DNA from: Psychrobacter sp. JCM 18902
GTDB lineage: Bacteria; Pseudomonadota; Gammaproteobacteria; Pseudomonadales; Moraxellaceae
Direction: 5' to 3'
Length of the DNA: 64,000 nucleotides
Assembly: GCF_904846615.1 (NCBI RefSeq)
Contig: NZ_CAJHBK010000001.1
Coordinates: 806,001-870,000, forward strand
Shown here: positions 1 through 8,569 of the stretch, piece by piece
How the letters are laid out: the number at the start of each line of letters is the position of its first letter
Numbering within the stretch: the stretch's first letter is position 1
The notes under the pieces: model-generated
What the model was told of the DNA's origin: nothing
The model's database searches: none
Seen by the model: only the letters and a program-made list of their open reading frames with translations
Made by a program: the position numbers and the translations under genes

Positions 1-1116
1 GATGCACATGGTTTAACGTCACCTCAAGTAATGAGACCGCTGCCCAATCCTGCGCAATTAGATTTTATCGTTGAATCTCTAAAAGCGGCAAAAAATCCAG
101 TGATACTTTATGGTGGTGGCTGCGTCGATGTCGATCATGACGCGCAAAAACTGGCAGAGCTGATAGATGCACCGACGTTTTTGACCATCAATGCCAAAGG
201 TCTATTGCCACCTAGCCACCCATTAAGTTTGGGTAGCAATCAGTCATTAGAGGCAGGTCGCGCCGTTATTGCTGAGGCTGATTGGGTATTGGCGATTGGT
301 ACTGAGCTGGGTGAGACTGATTATGATGTGTTCTTTAATGGTGAATTCAAAATCAATGGCACGCTGATTCGTATCGATTGCGATGCCCAGCAATTACAGC
401 GTCCTTTTAGAGCAGATATCGCCGTATTGTCCGATGCGCAAATGGCGGTAAGTGGTCTATGTAGTCGTTTAAAGGGTCAGGCGTTAAATCATCAAGCGGT
501 ATCACGAGTAAACGAGGCAAAAAAAGCACTATTAGCAGGAATGACACCAGACTTTGTTGGGCAAAATGCGCTACTTCAGTTGATTCGAGATGAAGTGAAA
601 GACGTCATCTTCGTTGGTGATTCAACGCAGCCTGTCTATAGCGGCAATCTTGGTTTTGAGGCATTGGCGACGCGTCGATGGTTTAACTCATCGACTGGAT
701 TTGGCACGTTAGGTTATGGTTTGCCTGCTGCCATTGGTGCCATGATTGGTTCAAACTGTCCAGTGGTCAGCTTGATTGGCGATGGCGGTATTCAGTTTAC
801 GATTGCAGAACTTATCTGCGCCGCCGAGCTTGAGCTACCATTGATTGTGCTGCTGTGGAACAACCAAGGCTATGGCGAAATTCGTCGTTATATGGAAGAG
901 GGTGGGCTACCATTGATTGGGGTCAATATCAAAACCCCAAACTTTGAGCCGCTGGCAGCAGGATTTGGCGCAGGTTATCGCAGAATCACAGCCAAACAGC
1001 AATTGCTCGACGCTTTAAAAGAAGATATCAAGGGCAAGCAACCCATCATCTATGAAGTTGATGAAGCCGATGACTTTTTGATTGAAATGGGTAAAACGTT
1101 CACCTGCTTTAGCTAA
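1..1116 (+). CDS. ThDP-dependent 2-oxoacid decarboxylase, probably 5-guanidino-2-oxopentanoate decarboxylase (AruI-like), 5' truncated
   Basis: The reading frame is open from base 1, so the true start lies outside the window; 371 residues of the C-terminal part are seen. It belongs to the acetolactate synthase/pyruvate decarboxylase superfamily. The middle (FAD/ADP-like) domain fills the first ~150 visible residues. The C-terminal domain carries the thiamin diphosphate/Mg motif, beginning GDGG (bases 778-789) and ending NNQGYG (about 860-877). The substrate is not readable from sequence. The assignment to 2-ketoarginine decarboxylation is an inference from the GYGEIRRYM stretch, which I associate with AruI-annotated proteins, and from the aldehyde dehydrogenase three genes downstream. 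Acetolactate synthase or a benzoylformate-type decarboxylase remain possible. Dld follows after 50 bp, suggesting one operon. Confidence 0.75.
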   Translation, partial: DAHGLTSPQVMRPLPNPAQLDFIVESLKAAKNPVILYGGGCVDVDHDAQKLAELIDAPTFLTINAKGLLPPSHPLSLGSNQSLEAGRAVIAEADWVLAIGTELGETDYDVFFNGEFKINGTLIRIDCDAQQLQRPFRADIAVLSDAQMAVSGLCSRLKGQALNHQAVSRVNEAKKALLAGMTPDFVGQNALLQLIRDEVKDVIFVGDSTQPVYSGNLGFEALATRRWFNSSTGFGTLGYGLPAAIGAMIGSNCPVVSLIGDGGIQFTIAELICAAELELPLIVLLWNNQGYGEIRRYMEEGGLPLIGVNIKTPNFEPLAAGFGAGYRRITAKQQLLDALKEDIKGKQPIIYEVDEADDFLIEMGKTFTCFS

Positions 1117-1166
1117 TGTTAATACGTCAAATATAATAAAGGCTGGTCGCTCAAGGAAGAACATCT

Positions 1167-2984
1167 ATGATGCCACATGCTAACCGCTCGTCTGGTCGCT
1201 TGAGCACCTCGCTGGCAAGCTTATTAACGGATTTATCCGCCGTTGTTGGCGCGACCAATGTATTGACCAAGTCAAGCCAGCAGCAGTCGTATACACAAGG
1301 GGCGATTGCTTCTATCACCGATGCTGTCGCGGCAGTTGTGATACCAGACTCTCTTGTGGCACTATGGCGCGTCATTAATCTCTGTGCGGCGGTTGATGTG
1401 ATTATTATTGCACAGGCTGCTAACACAGGGTTGACCGGAGGCTCGACACCGTACGGAGAGTACGATCGAGCAGTCGTTGTGATTTCTATGCAACGATTGG
1501 GCGGTGTTCATCTGCTCAATGACGCAGCAGAGCTAGTTGCTTTGCCAGCGGCTAGCCTCCAGCAATTAGAATGCAAGCTTGCACCTTTGGGGCGTGAGCC
1601 GCATTCAGTGCTGGGCTCAAGTTGTGTTGGTGCTTCAGTGATTGGCGGTATTTGCAACAGCTCTGGCGGTATGTTGGTGCAGCGTGGTCCGGCGTATACC
1701 GAGATGTCGCTATTTGCCAAACGTAATGCCATGGGTGAGTTTGAATTAATCAATCACTTAGGCATTGATTTAGGCGCAGCTCCAGAAGAGATGCTTGGAA
1801 ACCTACAAGCTGGCACGTTCAATAAAAATCCAGATAGTGCCAACAGCAAGTCCTGTACAAACCATCATTATCAACATAAGGTGCGTGATTGCGAGGCAGA
1901 CACACCTGCTAGATTTAATAATGACCCTAACGGATTATATGAAGCCTCTGGTTCAGCAGGCAAAGTCATCGTCTTTGCGGTTCGAGTCGCGACATTTGCC
2001 AAACCGACGCAAGAGCAAACGTTTTATATCTCGACCAATGACGCCGATACTTTGACCACACTCAGGCAACAGTGGTTAAAAAGCGAGCTAAACCTGCCTA
2101 TTTTGGCAGAATATATGCATCAAGATTACAACGATATTACCATGCGCTATGGCCGCGATACTTGCTTAAGTATGCGAAAACTGCCAGCCAGTAAGATAGG
2201 AGCATTGTATCGGTTACAAGCCAAGATTGGCTATTATTTGGATAAATGGCGACTGCCTCAGACTTTACCAGATCGTATGCTACAAATAGCTAGTACTTTT
2301 ATGCCGCCGTCATTACCCAATTCTTTGGCTGAGCAGGCGTGCTCCTATCGTTATCATTTAATCATTAAAGTTGCGGATGGTAATAATACGGACGATGATA
2401 ATAGAAATGGCAATAATAGCGGCAGTCATGGTCATATTGCCGCCGCTCAAGCATTTCTACAGTCCCATATGCAGCAGCATCAAGGCGTCGTGCATCTCTG
2501 TACAGCAGCAGAATCCCAAGCATTATTGGTGTTTCGTAGTGCGGCAACCGCTGCCATGTTTCGTTATCACAATCTTAACCACACAAGATTTGGCGAGCTG
2601 TTGTCTACCGACATTGCCTTACCAAGGAATGCCGTAGATTGGAATGAAGTGCTACCTATTAACTTACAAAAGCAAGTCAGTAAAACCTTTTATTTGGGAC
2701 ATTTTTTTTGCCATGTCATGCATCAAGATTATCTGCTACACCCCGAGGTGGATGCAAAAAAATTCAAGAATGAGCTATTGGCGTTTTATGATCGCCGCCG
2801 TATAGAGTACCCTGCTGAACACAACGTGGGTCATGTCTATACCGCAAAACCTGCACTACATACTTTTTATAAAAAACTAGATCCGACCAATTCGCTAAAT
2901 CCAGGCATTGGTCAGACAGCAAAATGGAAAAATTGGCGATCGTCGCCCATCAAGGAGGAATTAAATGACGAATTATCTCGATAA
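1167..2984 (+). CDS. dld: Quinone-dependent D-lactate dehydrogenase
   Basis: A 605-residue peripheral membrane flavoenzyme that oxidises D-lactate to pyruvate and passes electrons to quinone. It follows E. coli Dld (571 aa) almost throughout. The N-terminal FAD-binding domain contains QAANTGLTGGSTP and the stretch LGREPHSVLGSSCVGASVIG. It is followed by RDCEADTPARFN, and the membrane-binding C-terminal domain includes YPAEHNVGH and DPTNSLNPGIG. Start: AAGGAAG lies 8-10 bp before tandem ATGs at 1167 and 1170. A low-complexity Asn/Asp/His insertion sits around residues 403-423. The 3' end overlaps the next gene by 20 bp, so the two are probably translationally coupled. Its presence beside a 2-oxoacid decarboxylase is unexplained; a 2-hydroxy acid other than lactate could be the real substrate. 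Confidence 0.9.
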   Translation: MMPHANRSSGRLSTSLASLLTDLSAVVGATNVLTKSSQQQSYTQGAIASITDAVAAVVIPDSLVALWRVINLCAAVDVIIIAQAANTGLTGGSTPYGEYDRAVVVISMQRLGGVHLLNDAAELVALPAASLQQLECKLAPLGREPHSVLGSSCVGASVIGGICNSSGGMLVQRGPAYTEMSLFAKRNAMGEFELINHLGIDLGAAPEEMLGNLQAGTFNKNPDSANSKSCTNHHYQHKVRDCEADTPARFNNDPNGLYEASGSAGKVIVFAVRVATFAKPTQEQTFYISTNDADTLTTLRQQWLKSELNLPILAEYMHQDYNDITMRYGRDTCLSMRKLPASKIGALYRLQAKIGYYLDKWRLPQTLPDRMLQIASTFMPPSLPNSLAEQACSYRYHLIIKVADGNNTDDDNRNGNNSGSHGHIAAAQAFLQSHMQQHQGVVHLCTAAESQALLVFRSAATAAMFRYHNLNHTRFGELLSTDIALPRNAVDWNEVLPINLQKQVSKTFYLGHFFCHVMHQDYLLHPEVDAKKFKNELLAFYDRRRIEYPAEHNVGHVYTAKPALHTFYKKLDPTNSLNPGIGQTAKWKNWRSSPIKEELNDELSR

Positions 2985-4371
2985 GTCGCAGCAACCGATA
3001 TTAGGAAATGATGTTGTCGATTCAGAAACGCCGCAAGGAGAGCAGTGGCGTGCGTCAATGTGGAAGTTTTTATTGTTTTCAGCATTGGGCATTGCACTAT
3101 TTATAATACCGTTTCAATGGGACGGAAAGGTTACGATTTTATTGGGTGTGTTAACGGACGCTTTGCAAGCTTTGTTGGGTGGTTCTGTCGTTTATGTAGC
3201 AATGGCAATCGTGACGACATCCTTTCTTGGGGCATTGGCTGTGAAGGTGTTAAAGCCCAACCTACATGAAGAAGCTATGGTCAAAAAACTCTTCGATGTT
3301 GATTGGTTTTGGCTCACTGCCCGATTGTTAGGGATGGTGTTTGTCTGGATGATTTATCTGCAAGTCGGTCCTGAGTTTATTATTAATCGTAATACAGGCG
3401 GCGTCATTTTCGAAGATTTGATTCCGATTTTGATTCCTTTGTTTTTCTTCGCCATTTTATCGTTGCCGTTTTTGACAGATTTTGGTTTGATGGAGTTTTT
3501 GGGCACACTGGCGAGCAAAATATTTGTCAAGCTGTTTAAGTTGCCAGGACGCTCAGCGGTAGATGCGATGTCCTCTTGGTTTGGCGCGGCTTCTATCGGT
3601 CTACTGGTGACCATGCAGGAGTATGATAAAAGCTACTATAGCCAGCGTGAAGCGGCGATTATCGCGACGACTTTTTCGGTGACTTCGATCGCTTTTACTT
3701 ATGTCGTCGCCAAAACCATCGGCGTGGACGATAACTTTGTTTATTTTTATCTGACCATTGCTTTAACAGGTTTTATCGCTGCGATTATTATGCCGCGTAT
3801 ACCGCCACTTTCCTTAAAGCCTGATACCTATCATTCTGGCAAAAGTATGCTTGATGAAGGGATTCCTGCTCAGTACACGACCTACCAATGGGCAGTCAAT
3901 CGTGCTGTGACGCGCGCGCACTCAATGCCAAGTCTGGGTCAAGTGTTCAAACGTAGTGTAAAAAATCTATTCGATATCTATTTTGGGCTAATCCCCGTGA
4001 TTTTCGCAATTGGTACGATTGGTCTAGGCTTAGCCGAGTACACGCCTGTGTTTAAATGGTTGTCTACACCGTTGGTACCGCTGCTTGATTTGTTACAGAT
4101 TCCAGAGGCAGCAGAGGCGGCTCCAGCGATGATTATGGGCTTTGCGGATATGTATTTGCCAGCCTTGGTCGGCAAAAGTATTGAGAGTGAGATGACAAGA
4201 TTTATCGTTGGTGCATGTTCTATTACTCAGATTATTTACATGTCTGAAGTGGGCGCGCTGATTTTGAAATCAAACATCAAGCTTAATGTGTTAGAGCTGT
4301 TTATGATTTTTATTCTTCGTACTCTGATCAGTTTGGTGGTGATTACCTCAGTGGCGCATCTACTTTATTAG
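2965..4371 (+). CDS. YjiH-type membrane protein with nucleoside-recognition (Gate) domains, probable transporter
   Basis: A 468-residue polytopic inner membrane protein with about ten hydrophobic segments. It resembles the YjiH/Gate (nucleoside recognition) family, whose substrates are mostly unknown. The GRSAVDAMSSWFGAASIG stretch and the later EAAEAAPAMIMGFADMYLPA stretch are the two family repeat-like cores. Start: a strong AAGGAGGA lies 5 bp upstream of ATG 2965, inside the end of dld, which fixes this start despite the 20-bp overlap. By context it could move the substrate or product of the adjoining decarboxylase/aldehyde dehydrogenase route, but that is inference. No terminator is visible before the aldehyde dehydrogenase 190 bp downstream. 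Confidence 0.75.
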   Translation: MTNYLDKSQQPILGNDVVDSETPQGEQWRASMWKFLLFSALGIALFIIPFQWDGKVTILLGVLTDALQALLGGSVVYVAMAIVTTSFLGALAVKVLKPNLHEEAMVKKLFDVDWFWLTARLLGMVFVWMIYLQVGPEFIINRNTGGVIFEDLIPILIPLFFFAILSLPFLTDFGLMEFLGTLASKIFVKLFKLPGRSAVDAMSSWFGAASIGLLVTMQEYDKSYYSQREAAIIATTFSVTSIAFTYVVAKTIGVDDNFVYFYLTIALTGFIAAIIMPRIPPLSLKPDTYHSGKSMLDEGIPAQYTTYQWAVNRAVTRAHSMPSLGQVFKRSVKNLFDIYFGLIPVIFAIGTIGLGLAEYTPVFKWLSTPLVPLLDLLQIPEAAEAAPAMIMGFADMYLPALVGKSIESEMTRFIVGACSITQIIYMSEVGALILKSNIKLNVLELFMIFILRTLISLVVITSVAHLLY

Positions 4372-4564
4372 CCATGTAGCCAATATCAACCCATCCTTAT
4401 CAGCCCAGCCTCTAGCATCACGATAATGTGCCAAATAATAGGTTTATTCTTTAGTTAGATAAACCGATTATTTAACCAATGATTGACAGAGACACTTATA
4501 AATACAGTTAAAGACAATAGGTATAACAACAATTATATCAAACCATATAAGGTGATTGACCATC

Positions 4565-6100
4565 ATGGAAATGACGAATGCTAACATTTTAACGAGAGAA
4601 AGCGCCATCCAAACGGTTCAAGATGAAGTGATGTTAAATGCAGCCTATATAGATGGCAAATGGATGACTATTGAAGCGCCTGCTACCGATACTGCTGATG
4701 CTGATAGCTATGATTCGAATCATGATTCAAGTTATGACTTATATGATTCAAATTCGGGAACAATCATCGCTACCACTCGATTGTGCACCAAGACACAGGT
4801 AGAAATGGCAGTCAATGCGGCTTCTGCGGCGTACCCATCTTGGTCGCAAACCGCCGTAAGCGAGCGCGCATCGTATCTCAATGCCATTGCCGAGACGATG
4901 GAGCAGCAGTTTGACAAATTGGTGGGATTGTCTGTATTAAATAATGGTAAGCCCATTGAAGAGGCAAAAATAGACGTGAGCGATGCCATTGCCTGCTATC
5001 GCTATTATGCCAATCTCATCACAGAACAAGCGACTTGGTCGGAGGTATCCACCAGCGAGTCAGGCATACGTTTGCTAAAAACGTATGCGCCTGTTGGTAT
5101 TTGCGCCCTCATTGTCCCGTGGAATTTTCCAATGGTGACCACTGCTTGGAAGTTAGCCCCTGCATTGGCTGCAGGCTGTACGGTGCTATTAAAGCCCTCC
5201 GAGGTGACATTATTGCCAGAGTTGATGCTAGGCAATATATTGTCTGCTATTAAACTACCGAAAGGAGTCGTTAATATTTTATCGGGTGCGGCCGAAGTGG
5301 GCGCTGCCATGACCTGCCATCCATTAATCGACAAAATTTCTTTTACTGGTAGCAACGCCGTTGGTGAAAAGGTAATGAGCCAAGCGGCAAAAGGTATCAA
5401 AGATATCAGTCTAGAGCTGGGCGGTAAGTCAGCCATCGTCGTATGTGCAGATGCTGATATCGACCATGCTTGTGATTTAATCATCGGTGGCATATTTACC
5501 AATGCTGGTCAGATCTGTTCAGCCACCTCAAGACTGCTCGTTCATGAAAGCATTGCTCAGTCGTTGTTCGATACATTAAAAGTTAAGACAGAAAATTTGC
5601 AAATGGGTGATGGCTTTGACACTGACACGCAAATGGGCCCAATGGTTAGTGAGCAGCAGCTGAATCAAGTAAAAAAATATTTCGACATTGCTGCTGCCGA
5701 AAACCTGACTTGTCTCACAGGTGGTGAGGTCTTAAATCGGCAAGGGTATTTTGCGATGCCGACGATTTATACCAATGTTCCAGTGACCAGTCAGTTATGG
5801 ACAGAAGAGGTTTTTGGGCCGGTCTTAGTGAGTCAAACGTTTACCGACCATGCAGAGGCGATTGCTTTAGCCAATGATAGCCAGTTTGCTTTGGCCGCGA
5901 GCATTGTCAGCGCTGATGAAACGGCGGCCGTAGAGATGGCGCTACAGATTCAAGCAGGTCACATCTGGATCAATGAGCAACAAATTGTACTGCCAGAGTC
6001 AGGGTGGGGCGGGTTTAAGCAAAGCGGTATCGGTCGTGAGCTGGGTGTAGATGGCTTGTCTGCGTATCAAAAAAGCAAGCATGTACTATTGAGTCATTAA
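4565..6100 (+). CDS. NAD(P)-dependent aldehyde dehydrogenase (aminoaldehyde/guanidinobutyraldehyde type likely)
   Basis: A 511-residue aldehyde dehydrogenase. Visible landmarks are the fold signature PWNFPMVTTAWKLAPALAAG, the cofactor loop SFTGSNAVG, the general-base Glu in LELGGKSA and the nucleophile Cys in GQICSATSR; the C-terminal GGFKQSGIGRELG is also typical. GQICSATSR resembles betaine/aminoaldehyde dehydrogenases, consistent with 4-guanidinobutanal after the AruI-like decarboxylase, but specificity is inferred. TAAGGTGA at about 4548-4554 suits ATG 4565; an in-frame TTG at 4556 is too close to it, and ATG 4571 is also possible. An Asp/Ser/Tyr-rich stretch (about residues 34-58) interrupts the usual N-terminal strand. 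Confidence 0.88.
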   Translation: MEMTNANILTRESAIQTVQDEVMLNAAYIDGKWMTIEAPATDTADADSYDSNHDSSYDLYDSNSGTIIATTRLCTKTQVEMAVNAASAAYPSWSQTAVSERASYLNAIAETMEQQFDKLVGLSVLNNGKPIEEAKIDVSDAIACYRYYANLITEQATWSEVSTSESGIRLLKTYAPVGICALIVPWNFPMVTTAWKLAPALAAGCTVLLKPSEVTLLPELMLGNILSAIKLPKGVVNILSGAAEVGAAMTCHPLIDKISFTGSNAVGEKVMSQAAKGIKDISLELGGKSAIVVCADADIDHACDLIIGGIFTNAGQICSATSRLLVHESIAQSLFDTLKVKTENLQMGDGFDTDTQMGPMVSEQQLNQVKKYFDIAAAENLTCLTGGEVLNRQGYFAMPTIYTNVPVTSQLWTEEVFGPVLVSQTFTDHAEAIALANDSQFALAASIVSADETAAVEMALQIQAGHIWINEQQIVLPESGWGGFKQSGIGRELGVDGLSAYQKSKHVLLSH

Positions 6101-6115
6101 ACGTTGGGCGCTTTC

Positions 6116-6163
6116 ATATCTTATTTAGCCATTAATATTGCTACCAATGGCTAAATAAGATAT
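6116..6163 (+). terminator. Hairpin after the aldehyde dehydrogenase gene
   Basis: An 18-bp perfect inverted repeat (ATATCTTATTTAGCCATT and its complement, 12-nt loop) begins 15 bp after the stop codon. The following T-run is poor (TTTGCTTTG), so termination efficiency is uncertain, but it marks the end of the catabolic unit before tetR. Confidence 0.6.
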
Positions 6164-6213
6164 TTGCTTTGTAAACTAACTTTACTGGACTAAGAATGCC
6201 ATTCGATATAAAA

Positions 6214-6229
6214 TTGAGCAATCATTCAA
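6214..6229. promoter_or_regulatory. Putative TetR operator upstream of tetR
   Basis: The sequence TTGAGCAATCATTCAA is an imperfect palindrome of the form TTGA(N8)TCAA, ending 56 bp before the tetR start codon. It differs by one base from a site at 8651-8666 upstream of the AhpD-like gene (TTGAGCAATCGTTCAA). Autoregulation of the TetR protein is inferred. Confidence 0.55.
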
Positions 6230-6285
6230 ATTTTATCGCTGTGCTTATTTTTATATGAGATTACAGCTTTTGGGATGGAAAAACT

Positions 6286-6897
6286 ATGTCACGTACCGCA
6301 CTTTATAACCGTCAGGATGCCTTAGAACGCGCGTTACAGCTTTTTTGGCAAAAAGGCTTTCATGCTACTTCGTTAAAAGACATAGAAGAGGCGCTCGATA
6401 TGCGTCCAGGAAGCATTTATGCTGCGTTTGGCAGTAAAGATGGATTATTTCAAGAAGCGTTAGACTACTATGCTCGCCTAGGTTTGAGTGAGCTTGAGCG
6501 GGTAATGGGCGCTTATCAATCGCCGCTGTTGGGGTTAGCCGCTTTCGTGCGTCAGCTGGGCGGTATTCGTGATAAAGGGCTGCCGAGTCAGGCTTGCATG
6601 CTGGTCAAAAGCTTACTGGAGCTTGGTGCTCGTGAGCAGACAGCGCTACAAAAAGTTGAAATGCTGCTGGCAGGTATGGAGCTGCGTTTTATAAATTACT
6701 TTACCGAAGCACAGCGGCTGGGTGAGCTTGACACTGAGCTCGAGGCAACTAGGCTTGGACGACGACTACAGGCGGAAATCATGGGGCTGCGTGCTTTTGC
6801 GCAGCGTGATGTCGAGAGCGCAGCGGTGCAAGCGTTGGCTGAAGATATGGCGCTCTCTATAGAAGCGCTGCGTATTGATAAGCCTGTTGGCGTGTAG
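6286..6897 (+). CDS. TetR/AcrR family transcriptional regulator
   Basis: A 203-residue one-component repressor. The N-terminal helix-turn-helix is at about residues 10-58, with the family pattern ATSLKDIEEALDMRPGSIYAAFGS (broken here as ATSLKDIEEAL then GSIYAAFGSK) and the following FQEALDYYA helix. The C-terminal ligand-binding part is helical and its inducer is unknown. Start: GGGATGG lies 7-9 bp before ATG 6286. Near-identical palindromes occur before this gene and before the leftward AhpD-like gene at 8499, so it probably controls itself and that redox pair. The pair lies beyond a strong bidirectional hairpin at 6987-7041. Confidence 0.9.
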   Translation: MSRTALYNRQDALERALQLFWQKGFHATSLKDIEEALDMRPGSIYAAFGSKDGLFQEALDYYARLGLSELERVMGAYQSPLLGLAAFVRQLGGIRDKGLPSQACMLVKSLLELGAREQTALQKVEMLLAGMELRFINYFTEAQRLGELDTELEATRLGRRLQAEIMGLRAFAQRDVESAAVQALAEDMALSIEALRIDKPVGV

Positions 6898-6986
6898 TTC
6901 ATGTTGACTATTTGCAAATAAGCACTGCTAAAGGGTTATTGCCGATTAAGTAAGGCTGATTGCTAAGATATTTTTGGTATAAAAAA

Positions 6987-7041
6987 AAGGGTTTTAGAGT
7001 TACTGTATAGTCTCGGGCTATACAGAAACTCTAAAACCCTT
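6987..7041 (-). terminator. Long hairpin between convergent tetR and DsbA-like genes
   Basis: The outer stem AAGGGTTTTAGAGT pairs with 7028-7041. The inner stem CTGTATAG (7003-7010) pairs with CTATACAG (7018-7025). In leftward reading it is followed by eight T residues, so it terminates the DsbA-like transcript and may stop tetR transcription too. TCTAAAACCCTTAG is repeated just to its right. Confidence 0.8.
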
Positions 7042-7090
7042 AGCTTTTCTAAAACCCTTAGTCTTGAAAACTCAACCATCAATAGATGAT

Positions 7091-7744
7091 TTAGTCTGGC
7101 ATGTCAGCCAACTGCTGCAATATGCTTTTATAATTCTCAACACCTTGAGCACCGCTAATTAAATGACGCTCATTGAAAACCATAGAAGGCACACTTTGAA
7201 TGCCTTGTTGCTGCCAATGCTGCTTTTCTTTTTCTACCGCTGCAGCAAATCGCTGATCTTTTAAGATCGCCAGTGCTTCGCTACGATCCAGTCCGATTTC
7301 TGCTGCCACATCTGCAAGTACGGTACTGTCAGCTACATTCTTATTATCAACGAAGTGCGCAATGAACAATGCTTGTTTTAGATCGTGCATACGTCCTTGC
7401 TGATCAACCCAATACAGCAACTGATGCGCATTAAAAGTATTGTAAGTACGAAAGTCATCGGTAAACTGAAAATTAAATCCAGCTTCAGCACCTGCTTCGG
7501 TCATTCTAGCTCGGTTCTCTTGAACGTCCTCAGCAGTCGTACCGTACTTCTCCATGATATGCTCACGATAGTTTCGTCCTTCGTGCGGCGTATTAGGATT
7601 TAACTCAAATGGATGCCAGTGAATCTCGTGCGGAGTGTTGGTTTGTTTTAATGCCTCGGCTAGTTGACTATAGCCGATAGCGCACCAAGGGCAGACCACG
7701 TCTGACACGATATCTATTCGTAATGGCTTTTTTAAATCACTCAT
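7091..7744 (-). CDS. DsbA family (FrnE-like) thiol oxidoreductase
   Basis: A 217-residue thioredoxin-fold protein of the cytoplasmic FrnE/2-hydroxychromene-2-carboxylate isomerase-like DsbA branch. The redox motif CPWC lies at residues 18-21 (DVVCPWCAIG), no signal peptide is present, and the helical insertion includes FNFQFTDDFRTYNTFNAHQLL. The cis-Pro loop is QSVPSMVF near residue 180, followed by the family ending LISGAQ. Start: AAGGAGCC lies directly upstream of ATG 7744. It lies 200 bp downstream of the AhpD-like gene in the same direction; the gap is filled by a tandem repeat, and no terminator is seen there. A role in thiol/peroxide or electrophile stress is likely. The family name is secure, the substrate unknown. 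Confidence 0.9.
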   Translation of the reverse strand: MSDLKKPLRIDIVSDVVCPWCAIGYSQLAEALKQTNTPHEIHWHPFELNPNTPHEGRNYREHIMEKYGTTAEDVQENRARMTEAGAEAGFNFQFTDDFRTYNTFNAHQLLYWVDQQGRMHDLKQALFIAHFVDNKNVADSTVLADVAAEIGLDRSEALAILKDQRFAAAVEKEKQHWQQQGIQSVPSMVFNERHLISGAQGVENYKSILQQLADMPD

Positions 7745-7831
7745 AGTGGCTCCTTATTGTATGCTTAGATAAATGGTCTTCTTATATACTGTACTTACTT
7801 GTATATGACGTTTTCTTATAGGCCTTATACA

Positions 7832-7955
7832 ATTAGTCAGCTTCAATTAGTCAGCTTCAATTAGTCAGCTTCAATTAGTCAGCTTCAATTAGTCAGCTTC
7901 AATTAGTCAGCTTCAATTAGACAGCTTCAATTAGACAGCTTCAATTAGACAGCTT
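7832..7955. repeat. 14-bp tandem repeat array (eight full units plus the parental copy)
   Basis: Six units of ATTAGTCAGCTTCA (7832-7915) are followed by two of ATTAGACAGCTTCA (7916-7943). The ninth, partial copy from 7944 is the last codons and stop of the AhpD-like gene. On the minus strand each unit repeats the end of that gene including its TAA, so the array most likely arose by slippage or duplication of the gene's 3' end. It sits between the AhpD-like and DsbA-like genes. Confidence 0.95.
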
Positions 7956-8499
7956 TATGCCATTCAAACTTTTCGAAAGGCTTGTCGATTGGCGTGTTGG
8001 CCAAATGGTTGGTGTAGTTGCTCATCACTTTTTGAGCCGCTGCAAGAACCACTTCCAAAATCTGACGTTTAGTAAAGCCTGCATCTAAGAACGCTTGCAC
8101 TGCGTCATCATTTACATTACCACGATCACGAACGACTGATAGCGTAAAGTCGCGTAATGCTTCTAGTTTTGCAGTTGGTAGAGGTGTCTCATTACGTAAT
8201 GCTTCAGTAATGGCGTCATCCACTTTCATACTTTTTGCGATACCAGTATGAGCGGGTACACAGTAATGGCACTCATGTTCGACGTTGATGGTTTGCCATA
8301 CGACCGTGACTTCCTCATCATCGAAACTGCTGTCTAAAAACAGTTGATGTAGCTGTTGGTAGCCTTCGAGCAAGCCAGGCGCTTCAGCCATGACGGCATG
8401 TAGATTAGGTACCATGCCAAACGCTTTGATAGAAACGTCAAGTAAGTCTTTGCTTGCTGCTGGGGCTGTGTCTTTGTCGTGTAGGGTAAATTCAGTCAT
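7945..8499 (-). CDS. Carboxymuconolactone decarboxylase/AhpD-like family protein
   Basis: A 184-residue protein of the CMD/AhpD-like fold. The redox pair is in HECHYCVPAHTGIAKS (CxxC with downstream His), at about residues 77-92, typical of alkylhydroperoxidase-like members. The C-terminal ILEVVLAAAQKVMSNYTNHLANTP is characteristic of the family; it is quoted here only as positions of the last 50 residues. Start: AAGGACTTTCAC precedes ATG 8499. It differs from E. coli YnjA, whose motif is CLCEFC, so it is not that gene although ynjBCDF lies nearby. The upstream region holds three TetR-type palindromes, and the 3' end is continuous with the tandem array. Confidence 0.88.
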   Translation of the reverse strand: MTEFTLHDKDTAPAASKDLLDVSIKAFGMVPNLHAVMAEAPGLLEGYQQLHQLFLDSSFDDEEVTVVWQTINVEHECHYCVPAHTGIAKSMKVDDAITEALRNETPLPTAKLEALRDFTLSVVRDRGNVNDDAVQAFLDAGFTKRQILEVVLAAAQKVMSNYTNHLANTPIDKPFEKFEWHKAV

Positions 8500-8569
8500 G
8501 TGAAAGTCCTTAGGATAATTATTAGTGAATTGTTGTAAAAGTAAGTGTGTAGAAGCGACTTGAGAACCT

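Noticed and set aside
1167..2984. Glycolate oxidase subunit GlcD or a generic FAD-linked oxidase
   Set aside because: The sequence follows the quinone-dependent D-lactate dehydrogenase including its membrane-binding C-terminal domain.
7832..7943. Regular short repeats that might suggest a CRISPR array
   Set aside because: Units of 14 bp follow each other without spacers, and no cas genes are present; it is a simple tandem repeat.
7945..8499. YnjA, completing a ynjABCDF set
   Set aside because: The Cys motif (CHYC) and surrounding sequence do not match YnjA (CLCEFC), and the TetR-type sites suggest a separate transcript.
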